Positions 1-8,290 are shown, counted from the stretch's first letter. The stretch is 64,000 bases of DNA from Haloarcula sp. DT43 (GCF_037078405.1 NZ_JAYMGZ010000001.1:558001-622000), one strand, 5' to 3'. The notes: a model not told the origin generated them from the letters alone. A program made the numbers and translations.

Positions 1-516
1 GCGGTCGTCGTCGTCGCGCCACAGGCGGTTCTGATGGGCGGTCCCTCGCTGGGGTCGCTCCCGCTCTCGGCCGCCGGCGTCGACTACGTGCTCACGTTCG
101 CCGTCCGCGTGACCGCGTGTGTCGGCTTCCTGTCCGTCCTGCTGTTGACGACCCGCTTCGCCGACCTGCTGGCGGCGTTCCGTCGACTCCGGGCCCCCGC
201 CATCGCCGTCTCCCTGCTCGGCATCACGTACCGCTACCTGCTCCTCTTTTTCGCCGAACTGGAGCGGATGGTCCGGGCCCGCCGGAGCCGGACCGTCGCG
301 GAGCCGAGCCTCCGGCGGAACTGGCGCGACTCGGGGCACTTCGTCGGCTCGTTTCTCGTCCGGAGCCTGGAACGCGGCGAGCGGGTCCAGCGGGCCGCCC
401 GCGCCCGCGGCGGCACCGGCTCGACGCCGGTCCGGCCCCGGGAACCGCTCGGGCGGGCCGACCTCGCCTTCGGGCTGGTCGTCGCGCTCGCCGTCGCGGT
501 GGTGGTGGTCGCGTGA
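1..516 (+). CDS. ECF/CbiQ-type transporter T component (5' end cut off)
   Basis: Transmembrane coupling subunit of an energy-coupling-factor ABC importer (cobalt, nickel or vitamin class). The frame is open from base 1, so the true start lies outside the window; 171 residues are visible. Several hydrophobic segments are seen, then an Arg-rich cytoplasmic stretch and an ARARG element, the type of Ala-Arg-Gly motif that EcfT/CbiQ proteins use to couple to their ATPases, then a last membrane segment. The stop overlaps the GTG start of the following ATPase gene by three bases, as expected for a translationally coupled pair. The substrate cannot be told because the S component or CbiM is not in view. 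Confidence 0.82.
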   Translation, partial: AVVVVAPQAVLMGGPSLGSLPLSAAGVDYVLTFAVRVTACVGFLSVLLLTTRFADLLAAFRRLRAPAIAVSLLGITYRYLLLFFAELERMVRARRSRTVAEPSLRRNWRDSGHFVGSFLVRSLERGERVQRAARARGGTGSTPVRPREPLGRADLAFGLVVALAVAVVVVA

Positions 517-1325
517 CCGCTATCGAAGCCACTGGCCTCCGGTACGCCTACCCCGACGGGACGCTGGCCGTCGACGGCGTCGACGTGACCATCGACCGCG
601 GGGAACGGGTGGCACTGCTCGGCCCGAACGGGGCCGGCAAGTCGACGCTGCTGGAACTGCTCGGGGGCCTGGTCGAGCCCGACGGCGGCCGGGTCCGGTA
701 CTTCGGCGAGACGACCGACGCCGACACCGTCCGCAGCCGGCTGAGCGTCCTCACGCAGAACCCCGCGGACTACCTGTTCAACCCGACCGTCCGCGAGGAC
801 CTCGCCTACGGACCGGCACAGCTCGACTGTGGCCGCGCGGAGGTCGACCGCCGCGTCGAGCGGGTCGCGGACCGGCTGGACCTCCACGGGCTCCTGTCGA
901 AGCCGCCGTTCCGGCTCAGCGGCGGCGAACAGCGCCGGGCCGCCCTCGCCAGCGCCCTCACCGTCGAACCGGACGTCCTGCTGCTCGACGAGCCGGTGAG
1001 CAACGTCGACGCCGCGAACCGCGCGACGGTGCTGGACCTGCTGGACGACCTCGCGGCCGAGGGCGTCACGCTCGTCGTCTCGACGCCGGACACCGAACTC
1101 GTTCCCCACGTCGCCGACCGGGTGCTGTTGCTCGATGCGACCGGTACGGTCACCGCGAGAGGGGCCGCCCGTGACGTACTGACCGACACCGACCTGCTCA
1201 GAGACTGTGACCTCCGCCCGCCACAGGTCGTCAGGCTGTTCGAGGGGCGGACGGCGGACGTGCCACTCACCGTCTCCGAGGCCGCCGGACGGCTCGACGC
1301 GGGGCGTCCGGACACCGTCGAGTGA
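513..1325 (+). CDS. ECF/CbiO-type ABC transporter ATP-binding protein
   Basis: Cytoplasmic ATPase that powers the importer whose T component is encoded just upstream (overlapping stop and GTG start). The 270-residue protein has Walker A GPNGAGKST at residues 37-45, a Q-loop (TQNP), the signature LSGGEQ, and Walker B LLLDEP with D159 and E160. The GTG start at 513 is chosen because the conserved ABC domain begins right after it; a longer upstream frame is only read-through of the cbiQ-like gene. Oddity: the H-loop, normally THD in this family, reads STPD with Pro192 where the switch histidine is expected, so catalysis may be asymmetric or weak unless a nearby His (VPHVAD) substitutes. Confidence 0.9.
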   Translation: MTAIEATGLRYAYPDGTLAVDGVDVTIDRGERVALLGPNGAGKSTLLELLGGLVEPDGGRVRYFGETTDADTVRSRLSVLTQNPADYLFNPTVREDLAYGPAQLDCGRAEVDRRVERVADRLDLHGLLSKPPFRLSGGEQRRAALASALTVEPDVLLLDEPVSNVDAANRATVLDLLDDLAAEGVTLVVSTPDTELVPHVADRVLLLDATGTVTARGAARDVLTDTDLLRDCDLRPPQVVRLFEGRTADVPLTVSEAAGRLDAGRPDTVE

Positions 1326-1353
1326 CGCCGCACCGGGGCGACCGGCCGCCGCG

Positions 1354-1881
1354 TCACTCAGACCCGTCGAGCAGGCGACCGTGGACGTCTATTTCACCGT
1401 TCCGAATCCGCGTGCTGCTGATTCGCGTCCCGTCTTCGGCGACGACGAACGGCGGCGTGTGGACTTCGAGCGGTCGGCGGCCCGCGTCCAGCCGCTGCCG
1501 ATTGAGTTCGTGGGCGCGTCGCTGCGCCTTCGCTTCCGGCGAGGCGACGAGGGCATCCACGTCCGCCCGGGTCGCGGCCGGACCCTGCGTGTCGTCCAGC
1601 CGGAGCACTTCGTAAGTGGCGGTGTAGGCCTCGCTCAGTTCGCGCAGTTCGGTCTCGAGGGCGTCCCGTCGGTCGTCGTACGCACCCAACTGCTCGGCGT
1701 GTGTCGGGTCGCTTCGCGTCTCGGTCGCCAGGTCGGAACTCGTCAGCCCGACGATGACGTGGCCGTCGCCGGGGCCGTCGTGGCTCGCGGTCTGAAACGC
1801 CTTGTGCAGGAGCGCCCGGTGACCGTTGTGAATCGGTGTGAACGTCCCGCCGAGAATCGCTGTCCGGTCCGCGTCTGCCAT
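1354..1881 (-). CDS. coaD: Phosphopantetheine adenylyltransferase
   Basis: Transfers AMP from ATP to 4'-phosphopantetheine, giving dephospho-CoA, the penultimate step of coenzyme A synthesis. The 175-residue protein carries the nucleotidyltransferase signature GGTFTPIHNGH at residues 11-21 (HxGH class) and ISSTRIR near residue 155, the counterpart of the family's second nucleotide-binding motif. The start at 1881 (MADADRT) puts the GGTF motif right after the first strand; an in-frame ATG six codons upstream is less likely. Length fits the archaeal, eukaryote-like PPAT family. It is transcribed alone, divergently from the next gene. Confidence 0.88.
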   Translation of the reverse strand: MADADRTAILGGTFTPIHNGHRALLHKAFQTASHDGPGDGHVIVGLTSSDLATETRSDPTHAEQLGAYDDRRDALETELRELSEAYTATYEVLRLDDTQGPAATRADVDALVASPEAKAQRRAHELNRQRLDAGRRPLEVHTPPFVVAEDGTRISSTRIRNGEIDVHGRLLDGSE

Positions 1882-2017
1882 ACGCGACTGTCCCGCCAAC
1901 AGTATATATAATTGCGGTCCGTGGCGGGGCGGCGCGTGCGCGGCGTCGACACTGGGCGTGGCCCGGTAACACTCGCGTCAGCAGTAACTCAAGTACCTCC
2001 GGAACGTACTCGGAGTA

Positions 2018-3007
2018 ATGACTGCCGCCACCCCCACGCCGGGTATCCACCACGTCACGTGTATCGCGAGCGACCCCCAGCAGAACATGGACTTCTGGGT
2101 CGAGACGCTCGGGCTCAGGCTCGTCAAGCGCTCTATCAACCAGGACGACCCCAGCACGTACCACTTCTTCTTCGCCGACGCCGCGGGGAACCCCGGAACG
2201 AGCATGACCTTCTTCCCGTGGGAGAACCACTCCCAGGGGAAGGTCGGCTCCGGACAGGTCTCACGCACCGCGTTCCGGGTGCCCGAGGGGAGCCTCGACT
2301 ACTGGGAGGGCCGTTTCGACGAGTACGGCGTCGACTACGACGACCGCGTCGAGCGGTTCGGCGAGACCGTCCTCCCGTTCCGGGACCCGGACGGGCTGCC
2401 GGTCGAACTGGTCGAAGTCGAGATTCCCGGGGACGACCCCACCGAACCGTGGACGGAGTTCGTCCCCGAGGACGCCGCTATCCGGGGGTTCCACTCCGTG
2501 ACGCTGTGGCTCGCCGACCCCGAACCCACGGAGGACCTGCTCCGGACGATGGGGCTCGAAGAGGTCGGCACCGAGCAGGCACAGGGCGACACGCCCGGCG
2601 ACCAGCGGACCCGCTTTGCCGCGCCAGGGTCCGTCGGGAAGTACGTCGACGTGTTGCCGACCATCGAGGGCGGGCGGCAGGGCCACGGCACGGTCCACCA
2701 CGTCGCCTTCCAGACGCCGACAGACGAGGACCAGCAGTCGATGCGCGAGGCCGTCCGCGGGGCGGGGCTGCGCCCCACGTCGCAGATAGACCGCCACTGG
2801 TTCCGGTCGGTGTACTTCCGTGAGTTCGGCGGCGTCCTGTTCGAACTCGCCACGAGCGGCCCCGGCTACGACAGCGACGAACCGCTCGACGACCTCGGCG
2901 GTCGGCTGGTGCTCCCCGGGAAGTTCGAGGACCGCCGCGAGGAAATCGAAGCCGGCCTCACTGACGTGACGATTCCCCGAGCGGAGTCGGCCGAAGCCGA
3001 CGACTAA
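2018..3007 (+). CDS. VOC-superfamily ring-cleaving dioxygenase-like protein
   Basis: A 329-residue protein of two tandem glyoxalase/extradiol-dioxygenase (VOC) modules, similar in layout to bacterial MhqO/YdfO hydroquinone-type dioxygenases. Module starts are marked by IHHVTCIA near residue 11, GFHSVTLW near residue 165 and VHHVAFQT near residue 227; these histidines, with a glutamate near the end (VLFELATSG), are the usual metal ligands. The natural substrate is not known in haloarchaea; a role in aromatic or quinone detoxification is inferred from the family only. It is monocistronic, with AT-poor flanks and the start at the first ATG after a short spacer. Confidence 0.8.
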   Translation: MTAATPTPGIHHVTCIASDPQQNMDFWVETLGLRLVKRSINQDDPSTYHFFFADAAGNPGTSMTFFPWENHSQGKVGSGQVSRTAFRVPEGSLDYWEGRFDEYGVDYDDRVERFGETVLPFRDPDGLPVELVEVEIPGDDPTEPWTEFVPEDAAIRGFHSVTLWLADPEPTEDLLRTMGLEEVGTEQAQGDTPGDQRTRFAAPGSVGKYVDVLPTIEGGRQGHGTVHHVAFQTPTDEDQQSMREAVRGAGLRPTSQIDRHWFRSVYFREFGGVLFELATSGPGYDSDEPLDDLGGRLVLPGKFEDRREEIEAGLTDVTIPRAESAEADD

Positions 3008-3088
3008 CGCCGTGAGACGGCCGGTATACGTCGCCTTCTACCTGTTAGCCTGTGAGTAAATATGAGGGCCCGGAGCGACCGGTGGGAC

Positions 3089-3460
3089 ATGGCCACCGAG
3101 GGGCAGGAGTACGTCATCGCGCCGTGGGGAGAGGGCGATTGTGAGACGACCGTCGTCACCGCCGAACTGCCGTCGCGGGACCTCACGGTCCAGCTGGAAG
3201 TCCCGACGGACGTGCTGGACCGTATGGCACAGCTCGGCGACGAACACGACATCCCGGTCACGGAGGCGCTCGCGGAGCGGCTCGAAATCAACCGGGCCTG
3301 GATGTCCCTCTGTGCTGCGAAGTCGGCCGACGACGTGGCGATGGTCCAGCAACACCTCACAAACGCCTGCGAGTACCTCTCGGGGGTCGAGACGCTCGAC
3401 ACGGCCGACCTCGAAGCCGACATCGACCACCTCTGGACCAGCGAACTCGGCAGCGCGTAA
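3089..3460 (+). CDS. Hypothetical haloarchaeal protein
   Basis: A 123-residue acidic soluble protein that I cannot assign to a function. The N-terminal half looks beta-rich (VIAPWGEGDCETTVV, then LTVQLEVP), the C-terminal half helical, with a tail of Asp/Glu-rich helices ending near WTSELGSA. The start at 3089 (MATEGQEY) is preferred to an ATG nine codons upstream because the upstream segment is basic and unlike the rest. It lies between the VOC gene and the convergent nitric oxide reductase gene, whose stop is 18 bases beyond its own. No signal peptide or membrane segment is seen. Confidence 0.65.
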   Translation: MATEGQEYVIAPWGEGDCETTVVTAELPSRDLTVQLEVPTDVLDRMAQLGDEHDIPVTEALAERLEINRAWMSLCAAKSADDVAMVQQHLTNACEYLSGVETLDTADLEADIDHLWTSELGSA

Positions 3461-3478
3461 CGGCCCTGCCCGGCCCTC

Positions 3479-5761
3479 TCAGTCGTCGCTCATCACGCCC
3501 TCGGCGACGGCCATGTCCTCGACCGTGGGGTCGTCCTCGGACGCCCGGAGGACGAACCGCTTGCGGACCAGGTCGGCCGCGTAGATGGCCGTCCCGAGGA
3601 TGATGATCGTGTCACCGGGGAGCCGCGCCCAGAACAGCGTCTGGACGAGCGGCTGGTTGTAGAACGCGAGGCTCCGGGCCGCGGCGTAGCTCCCGGTGAA
3701 GGCGGCCTCCAGCTGGAGGAAGCCCACAGGCAGGACGGAGACGAACACCATCAGCGTCAGGCCGACGTTCCAGCACCAGAACGCGGCTCGGAGCCAGGAG
3801 CCGTCCCAGCGACCGGGCTCGATGGCCAACTGGAGCATGTAGGTGACCATCCCCAGCGCGAGGAAGCCGAAGGCCCCGAACATCGCGGCGTGGGCGTGGC
3901 CGACGGTGAGGTAGGTGCCGTGCTCGTAGTAGTTGATGAGCGGGAGGTTGATGAAGAACCCGAGCACGCCGGCCCCGACGAAGTTCCAGACGCCGCTGGC
4001 GATGATGAACATGAACGGGAGCTTGTAGGGGAACCCGCCGGTTTCGGACATCGCCCGGTACTGGCCCAGCGCCTCGTAGAGGATGAACACGAGCGGGAGC
4101 AGCTCCAGCGTCGAGAACACGCTCCCGATGGGGACCCACATGTCGGGCATGCCGACCCACCAGTAGTGGTGGGAGACGCCGACGACGCCCGTGCTCATCA
4201 CCAGCAGGGCCTGGAGCATGACCGCCTTCTCGGCGCTGCGGCGGCTGAGCAGGTTCATCGACACCAGCGTCAGCCCGATGATGGCGACGATGAAGAACTC
4301 GAAGGCTCCTTCGACCCACATGTGGACGACCCACCAGCGCCAGAACTCCGTGACGGCGATGTTGGTCTCCGGGGTGAAGAAGAACCCGGCGGTAAACAGG
4401 AGCGCGATGGAGCCGCCGGCGTACAGTATCATGTGGGCGAGCCCGAACACCGGCTCACGGTCGAGCAGCGGCTTCAGGCCGCGAATCGAGAGGACGGCCC
4501 ACAGGCCGAAGCCGACGAGCAGCCCGACTTGCCAGAGCTTCCCGACTTCGAGGTACTCCAGCCCTTCGTTGCCGACGAGCCACCAGAGGTCGCCGAAGTA
4601 ACCGTGCGAGCCGAGCCAGATGCCCCCGAGGCCGCCGACGGTGACGACGACGATGGCCCCGAGCAGTCCGTCGATGTACGTCGACTGGCGCTTTGGCTCG
4701 TGGCCGGTCAGCAAGGGCGGGAGGAACAGGCCCGCGCCGAGCCAGGTCGCGGCTATCCAGAGGATGCCCAGGTCGATGTGCCAGGTCTTCGCCATGGCGA
4801 AGGGCAGTAGCTGGAGGATATGAACGCCGAAGATTTCCTCGATGCCGAAGAAGCCGGCCCGCTCGATGTAGAAGTGCGCGAGCAATCCGCCCAGTAACAC
4901 CTGCGCGAGGAACAGCCCGGCGGCGACCGGGATGAACCGCAGGGCGGCCCGCTGGCTGGGGAAGATGCTCACGTCGCCCGGCTCGGGTACCGAGAGGTCC
5001 CCGGCGGACGGTTCCGGGAGGCTGACGGCGTTGTAGAGCCAGATGCCGCCACCGGCGGCGGCGACGAGGAGGACCATGGCGACGACGCTCCAGGTCATCG
5101 CCGCGCCCGTCGCGTCGTTGCCGGCGGCCGGCTCGTAGGGCCAGTCGTTCGTGTAGGAGTGGTCGCCGCCCGGGCGGTCGGTGTGGGAGAACCACGCCGT
5201 CCACATGGCGAAGTCGGCGAACTGCCGGGCGTCGGCCTCGGAGTCGATCATCCCCTCGGGGACGCCCCGCTCGTGGCTCCCCTCGTGGTACCGGTCGACG
5301 TACTCCTGGCGGACCTGCTGGTGGGCGTACAGCTCTGCGGCGGAGTACTCGATGTTTCCGCCGTCGTACTCCCCGCTGAGGTCCTGCTTGACGTCGTCGT
5401 CGACGGCGGCTTGCTGAGCCGTCGACAGCGAGTCGTACGTGGTCCCGTAGCGCTCTTCAGCGTAGTAGGTCCGCATGTGCTGGGTCTTCAGCGCCAGCGC
5501 GTCGGCGGTGTAGTCCGCGCCGTAGTACGCGCCGTTGCCGAGAATCGACCCGTGGTTCATCAGCCCGTTCTTCTGGAACGCCTTCTTGCCCTCACGGATG
5601 TCCTCCCCCGTGACGAGCGTCTCGCCGTCGGGTCCGACGACTTCCTCGGGGATAGGCGGCGCTTCCTGGTACGCAATCCACGCGCCGGCCCCCATGACGA
5701 CGAGGTTGAAGACGAACGCGACAGCGATTACCTTCGCGATTGTCTTGCGTTTGAGCTCCAT
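3479..5761 (-). CDS. norB: Quinol-dependent nitric oxide reductase (qNOR), single-subunit
   Basis: Membrane haem-copper-type oxidoreductase that reduces NO to N2O with quinol as donor. At 760 residues it matches qNOR, which fuses the NorC-like domain to NorB: an N-terminal anchor (residues 8-30), a soluble outer domain to about 215, then about a dozen membrane segments. Metal ligands are visible: H328 in KTWH, a HMWVEG segment near 480, the HH pair at 531-532 (SHHYWW), and H622 and H624 (GHAHAAMFG). The Glu in VEGAFEFF fits the conserved glutamates near FeB in NOR. It stands alone; no other denitrification gene is in the window. A TATA-like stretch lies about 25 bases before the ATG on the minus strand. 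Confidence 0.92.
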   Translation of the reverse strand: MELKRKTIAKVIAVAFVFNLVVMGAGAWIAYQEAPPIPEEVVGPDGETLVTGEDIREGKKAFQKNGLMNHGSILGNGAYYGADYTADALALKTQHMRTYYAEERYGTTYDSLSTAQQAAVDDDVKQDLSGEYDGGNIEYSAAELYAHQQVRQEYVDRYHEGSHERGVPEGMIDSEADARQFADFAMWTAWFSHTDRPGGDHSYTNDWPYEPAAGNDATGAAMTWSVVAMVLLVAAAGGGIWLYNAVSLPEPSAGDLSVPEPGDVSIFPSQRAALRFIPVAAGLFLAQVLLGGLLAHFYIERAGFFGIEEIFGVHILQLLPFAMAKTWHIDLGILWIAATWLGAGLFLPPLLTGHEPKRQSTYIDGLLGAIVVVTVGGLGGIWLGSHGYFGDLWWLVGNEGLEYLEVGKLWQVGLLVGFGLWAVLSIRGLKPLLDREPVFGLAHMILYAGGSIALLFTAGFFFTPETNIAVTEFWRWWVVHMWVEGAFEFFIVAIIGLTLVSMNLLSRRSAEKAVMLQALLVMSTGVVGVSHHYWWVGMPDMWVPIGSVFSTLELLPLVFILYEALGQYRAMSETGGFPYKLPFMFIIASGVWNFVGAGVLGFFINLPLINYYEHGTYLTVGHAHAAMFGAFGFLALGMVTYMLQLAIEPGRWDGSWLRAAFWCWNVGLTLMVFVSVLPVGFLQLEAAFTGSYAAARSLAFYNQPLVQTLFWARLPGDTIIILGTAIYAADLVRKRFVLRASEDDPTVEDMAVAEGVMSDD

Positions 5762-5922
5762 GTGGTTGGGACTCTATTACCCCAAAATAAGAAGGGGGCA
5801 AGACGTTCTCACCCGCTGGCGACGGGACGGAACATGTTCGCCCTGAACAGGACCGGTGGCGCCTCCACCGGACCTGGTGTGGTATCACAAGGTAGATTAC
5901 TGCCTGTCCCTGCCACTGTGGC

Positions 5923-6495
5923 ATGCGCCGCCGCCACCTCCTCCGGACGCTCGGGGCGTCAGCACTCGCCGGGAGCGCGGGCTGTACCGGGCAGTCGAAC
6001 GACGCGACGCCGGCCTTCGTGGCGTCCAGCCCCGCGTTCAGTTCCGGGGACGAACTCCCCGCCCGGTTCACCTGCGACGGGGCCGGGGTCTCCCCGCCCT
6101 TTGTTATCGAGCGCGTCCCGAAGCCGACGGCGGCGCTGGCCGTCACTGCCGAGTACGACGGCGGCGTGTTCAGCCAGCCGGTGTTCTGGACGCTGTGGAA
6201 CGTCCCGCCGGAGACAGAGCGGATTCCGGCCGGGCTTCCGCGCGAGCCGACCCTCGATACCCTCGGCGGCGCGCGACAGGGGACACAGCCCCCCAACGAG
6301 CCGGGGTACGAACCGCCGTGTCCGCCCGCCGGCCAGCCCTACGAGCACCGCTTTCAGGTGTTCGCGCTCGGCGAGGAACTGGCGCTCGACGGCGGGGCGG
6401 ACCAGGAGCCGGCGACGGAGGCCATCGCCAACGCGCTCATCGCGAGCACCCGCATCACCGTCGACTACACTCACCCGGTTCCGACCGACGGTTAG
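5923..6495 (+). CDS. YbhB/YbcL-family (PEBP-like) lipoprotein
   Basis: A 190-residue protein of the phosphatidylethanolamine-binding/Raf-kinase-inhibitor-like family; its cellular role in archaea is unknown. The N-terminus has a twin-arginine signal (MRRRHLLRTLGA) followed by a lipobox ending at Cys21, so it is predicted to be exported folded by Tat and anchored by a lipid. The family motif is recognisable as CPPAGQPYEHRFQVFAL near residue 130, corresponding to the PCPPxGxHRY block that lines the ligand pocket. It is monocistronic and is followed by a 180-base intergenic region before the zinc-finger gene. Confidence 0.85.
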   Translation: MRRRHLLRTLGASALAGSAGCTGQSNDATPAFVASSPAFSSGDELPARFTCDGAGVSPPFVIERVPKPTAALAVTAEYDGGVFSQPVFWTLWNVPPETERIPAGLPREPTLDTLGGARQGTQPPNEPGYEPPCPPAGQPYEHRFQVFALGEELALDGGADQEPATEAIANALIASTRITVDYTHPVPTDG

Positions 6496-6624
6496 GCGAC
6501 GCCTGACGGACGCGGCCAGCGGCGGACCCGACGGACTGCTCGTTTCTGTGGTGTCGAGAGTATGCCGCGTAGACGGCCGGCTGTGGCCGGTGCAAGTCAC
6601 CGGGCTGTCACTATTTGTGGTAAT

Positions 6625-6652
6625 GTTTAACAATACCATTAAACCTATATAC
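6625..6652 (+). promoter_or_regulatory. Promoter with inverted-repeat operator before the HVO_0416-type gene
   Basis: A perfect inverted repeat GTTTAA (6625-6630) and TTAAAC (6639-6644), with an 8-base spacer, abuts a TATA-like element ACCTATATAC (6643-6652). The TATA element is about 25 bases before the ATG at 6676, so the transcript should be nearly leaderless, and the repeat sits where a regulator would compete with TFB/TBP binding. Operator function is inferred. Confidence 0.5.
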
Positions 6653-6675
6653 TGGTGTGATATACCATAGCATGT

Positions 6676-6855
6676 ATGGCGTCCGCACCGAGCAGTGACG
6701 ATATGTTCGACGAGTTCCTCTCCCAGCGTGGTCACGAAGTCGACCAGAGCGGTTGGGAAGAGAGCTATAACAAGAAGCAGTGCCCAGATTGCGGCGGCCT
6801 TCACGAGTCGACAGCGGCCCAGTGCTCGGTGTGCGGCTGGACACCGGTACGGTAA
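6676..6855 (+). CDS. HVO_0416-family small zinc-finger protein
   Basis: A 59-residue protein recognisable from the conserved core WEESYNKKQCPDCGGLH and the second knuckle CSVCGWTP, giving two CxxC pairs (four cysteines) that should bind one zinc ion. The N-terminal third is acidic and probably helical (MFDEFLSQRGH). This is a widespread small haloarchaeal family of unknown function; single-zinc micro-proteins of this kind have been linked to regulation, but nothing here shows a partner. It is transcribed alone from a strong-looking promoter (TATA at 6643-6652) with an inverted repeat beside it. The gene is too short for routine gene calling and is easily missed. Confidence 0.86.
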   Translation: MASAPSSDDMFDEFLSQRGHEVDQSGWEESYNKKQCPDCGGLHESTAAQCSVCGWTPVR

Positions 6856-6981
6856 GGAACTCCGCTTTTCGGTTTCGTCGGAGCGAGACACACGACCGTC
6901 AGTGTCGACTGTGGCGCTTCTCGCTCACCATGTAACACGGGAGCGGATAGCTGGTCGGCCGGCGACTGGTCGCCGCCCCCT

Positions 6982-7479
6982 CTAGAACGCGTCCAGCGCC
7001 GCGTGGAGAAACAGTCCGACTGCGAGATGCTGGTGCGCCGACTCCGCGATACGTTCCTCCGCAGCGGCAGCGTCCGCGACGCCGTACTGTTTCGTCTGGA
7101 CGAGTTCGTGTACTCGGAGCGTGCCGTCCGCTTCCAGTTCGTGTAGCCGGGGGTACACTGTCCCCGGACTCAGTTCGGCACCGAACTGTGACTCCAGTTC
7201 GTCCATCAGTCCGGTGCCGTGGGTGCCACCATCGGCGACTGCAATCGTCGCCAGTAGAATCTCCTCCAGGCTCTGTGTGACTAAGCCGTCCTCGACCGCG
7301 AGGTCGCCGCCGTCGAGGTCGTCGATGACCGAATCCAACACCGACTCCGGGATGGCGTCACGACTGGGTGGGTCGTGCGATTCCGGGCGCTCCGTGCCGT
7401 CGAACGGGGTCACTCGCTCGTCGGCCGTCTGGCCCTGTGGTCTACCCGTCGTCACGCGACGGAGGTCGTCTCCGGACAT
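6982..7479 (-). CDS. PadR-family winged-helix transcriptional regulator
   Basis: A 165-residue DNA-binding protein. The C-terminal 100 residues form a PadR-like winged helix: LEEILLATIAV, HGTGLMDELESQFG, then the recognition-helix block LSPGTVYPRLHELEADGTLRV, and a C-terminal helix HLAVGLFLHAAL that should mediate dimerisation. The first 65 residues are polar, Asp/Pro-rich and probably disordered. RosR of Halobacterium, a PadR-type oxidative-stress regulator, has a similar core, but equivalence is only a guess. The start at 7479 is the methionine followed by SGDDLRR; a TATA-like element on the minus strand at 7527-7535 implies a leader of about 25 bases. It is divergent from the next wHTH gene. 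Confidence 0.78.
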   Translation of the reverse strand: MSGDDLRRVTTGRPQGQTADERVTPFDGTERPESHDPPSRDAIPESVLDSVIDDLDGGDLAVEDGLVTQSLEEILLATIAVADGGTHGTGLMDELESQFGAELSPGTVYPRLHELEADGTLRVHELVQTKQYGVADAAAAEERIAESAHQHLAVGLFLHAALDAF

Positions 7480-7580
7480 GGTCTCACCTGAACGCGCTCC
7501 GCGGTGACGGGTACAGGGGCAGTCATGATATAAACAGGGCAGTGTTTTCTGAGCGTGAAACCACCTCAGCGCTCGAAAAC

Positions 7581-7609
7581 GCTTATATAACGCGACACGA
7601 ATCTTCGTG
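7581..7609 (+). promoter_or_regulatory. TATA box and palindrome before the first wHTH gene
   Basis: TATA-like element GCTTATATAA at 7581-7590, about 25 bases before the GTG start at 7612, so a leaderless transcript is expected. A perfect palindrome CACGAA-TC-TTCGTG occupies 7596-7609, between the TATA element and the start codon, the usual place for a repressor site; autoregulation by the encoded wHTH protein is a reasonable inference. Confidence 0.55.
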
Positions 7610-7611
7610 TA

Positions 7612-7962
7612 GTGGCTGAGGAACAGAGCATCGAGGAGATTCTCGACACTATCGGCGACCAGCACGCACGCCGCGTGCTCGCCGCCATCAGTCGGGAACC
7701 GCAGTCGGCGAAGGAACTGGCCGAGGAGTGTGACCTCTCGTTGCCGACGGTGTATCGGCGCATCGAACTGCTCGACGAGTACGACCTCGTCACGGACCGG
7801 ACGCTCGTCGCCGAGGACGGCAACCACTACAAGGTGTACGAGTCGAACTTCGAGTCGACGGTCATCTCGCTCGAAGACGAGGAGTACAAGGTCCGCATCT
7901 ACCGGGAGGAGAATCTCCCGGACCGGTTCAGTCAGCTCTGGGACGAGCTGAACCCCGAATGA
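7612..7962 (+). CDS. ArsR-like winged-helix regulator, paired with DUF7521 protein
   Basis: A 116-residue cytoplasmic winged-helix protein. Helix-turn-helix block: HARRVLAAISREP, KELAEECDLSLPTVYRRIELL, then DLVTDR, with a basic recognition helix; the C-terminal part is an acidic beta/helix region (VISLEDEEYKVRIYRE). It starts with GTG at 7612. The next gene, 28 bases downstream, encodes a small membrane protein of the DUF7521 type. The same two-gene arrangement recurs at 56412-57106 with clear sequence similarity in both genes, so the two products probably work together, for example as a membrane sensor and its DNA-binding partner. The target genes are not known. Confidence 0.8.
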   Translation: MAEEQSIEEILDTIGDQHARRVLAAISREPQSAKELAEECDLSLPTVYRRIELLDEYDLVTDRTLVAEDGNHYKVYESNFESTVISLEDEEYKVRIYREENLPDRFSQLWDELNPE

Positions 7963-7990
7963 GTCCCGCCGTACCTGGAGGCCCGACCGC

Positions 7991-8290
7991 ATGACGACCG
8001 GCGTCGCTATCGCCCGTGGCGTGCTCATCCTGATGCGGATGGTGGTGTTCGGGCTGACGCTCGGCATCACGCTGATTAGCTTCCAGGCCTACCGGAAACG
8101 CCCGTCGGAACGGCTCCAGTACGCGTTCATCGGCTTCGCGTTCATCAGCATGGGCGTCGCCATCTCCAGCGTCATCACGCAACTGAGCGCCGGTGAGACG
8201 GGGGCCCTCGCCCGCGTGTTCTTCCAGATGGCGGAGACGATACCGTTCATCATCGGGTTCGCGATGCTGTACGTCTCGCTGTACCGCTGA
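7991..8290 (+). CDS. DUF7521-type small membrane protein
   Basis: A 99-residue integral membrane protein with three predicted membrane helices (about residues 8-30, 45-65 and 75-97) and short charged loops (YRKRPSERL between the first two). It follows the wHTH gene by 28 bases and is presumably co-transcribed. The similar protein at 56825-57106 has the same length and helix spacing and also follows a wHTH gene. No catalytic motif is visible. The family number is from memory and should be treated as probable; the membrane topology and pairing are directly evident. Confidence 0.75.
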   Translation: MTTGVAIARGVLILMRMVVFGLTLGITLISFQAYRKRPSERLQYAFIGFAFISMGVAISSVITQLSAGETGALARVFFQMAETIPFIIGFAMLYVSLYR

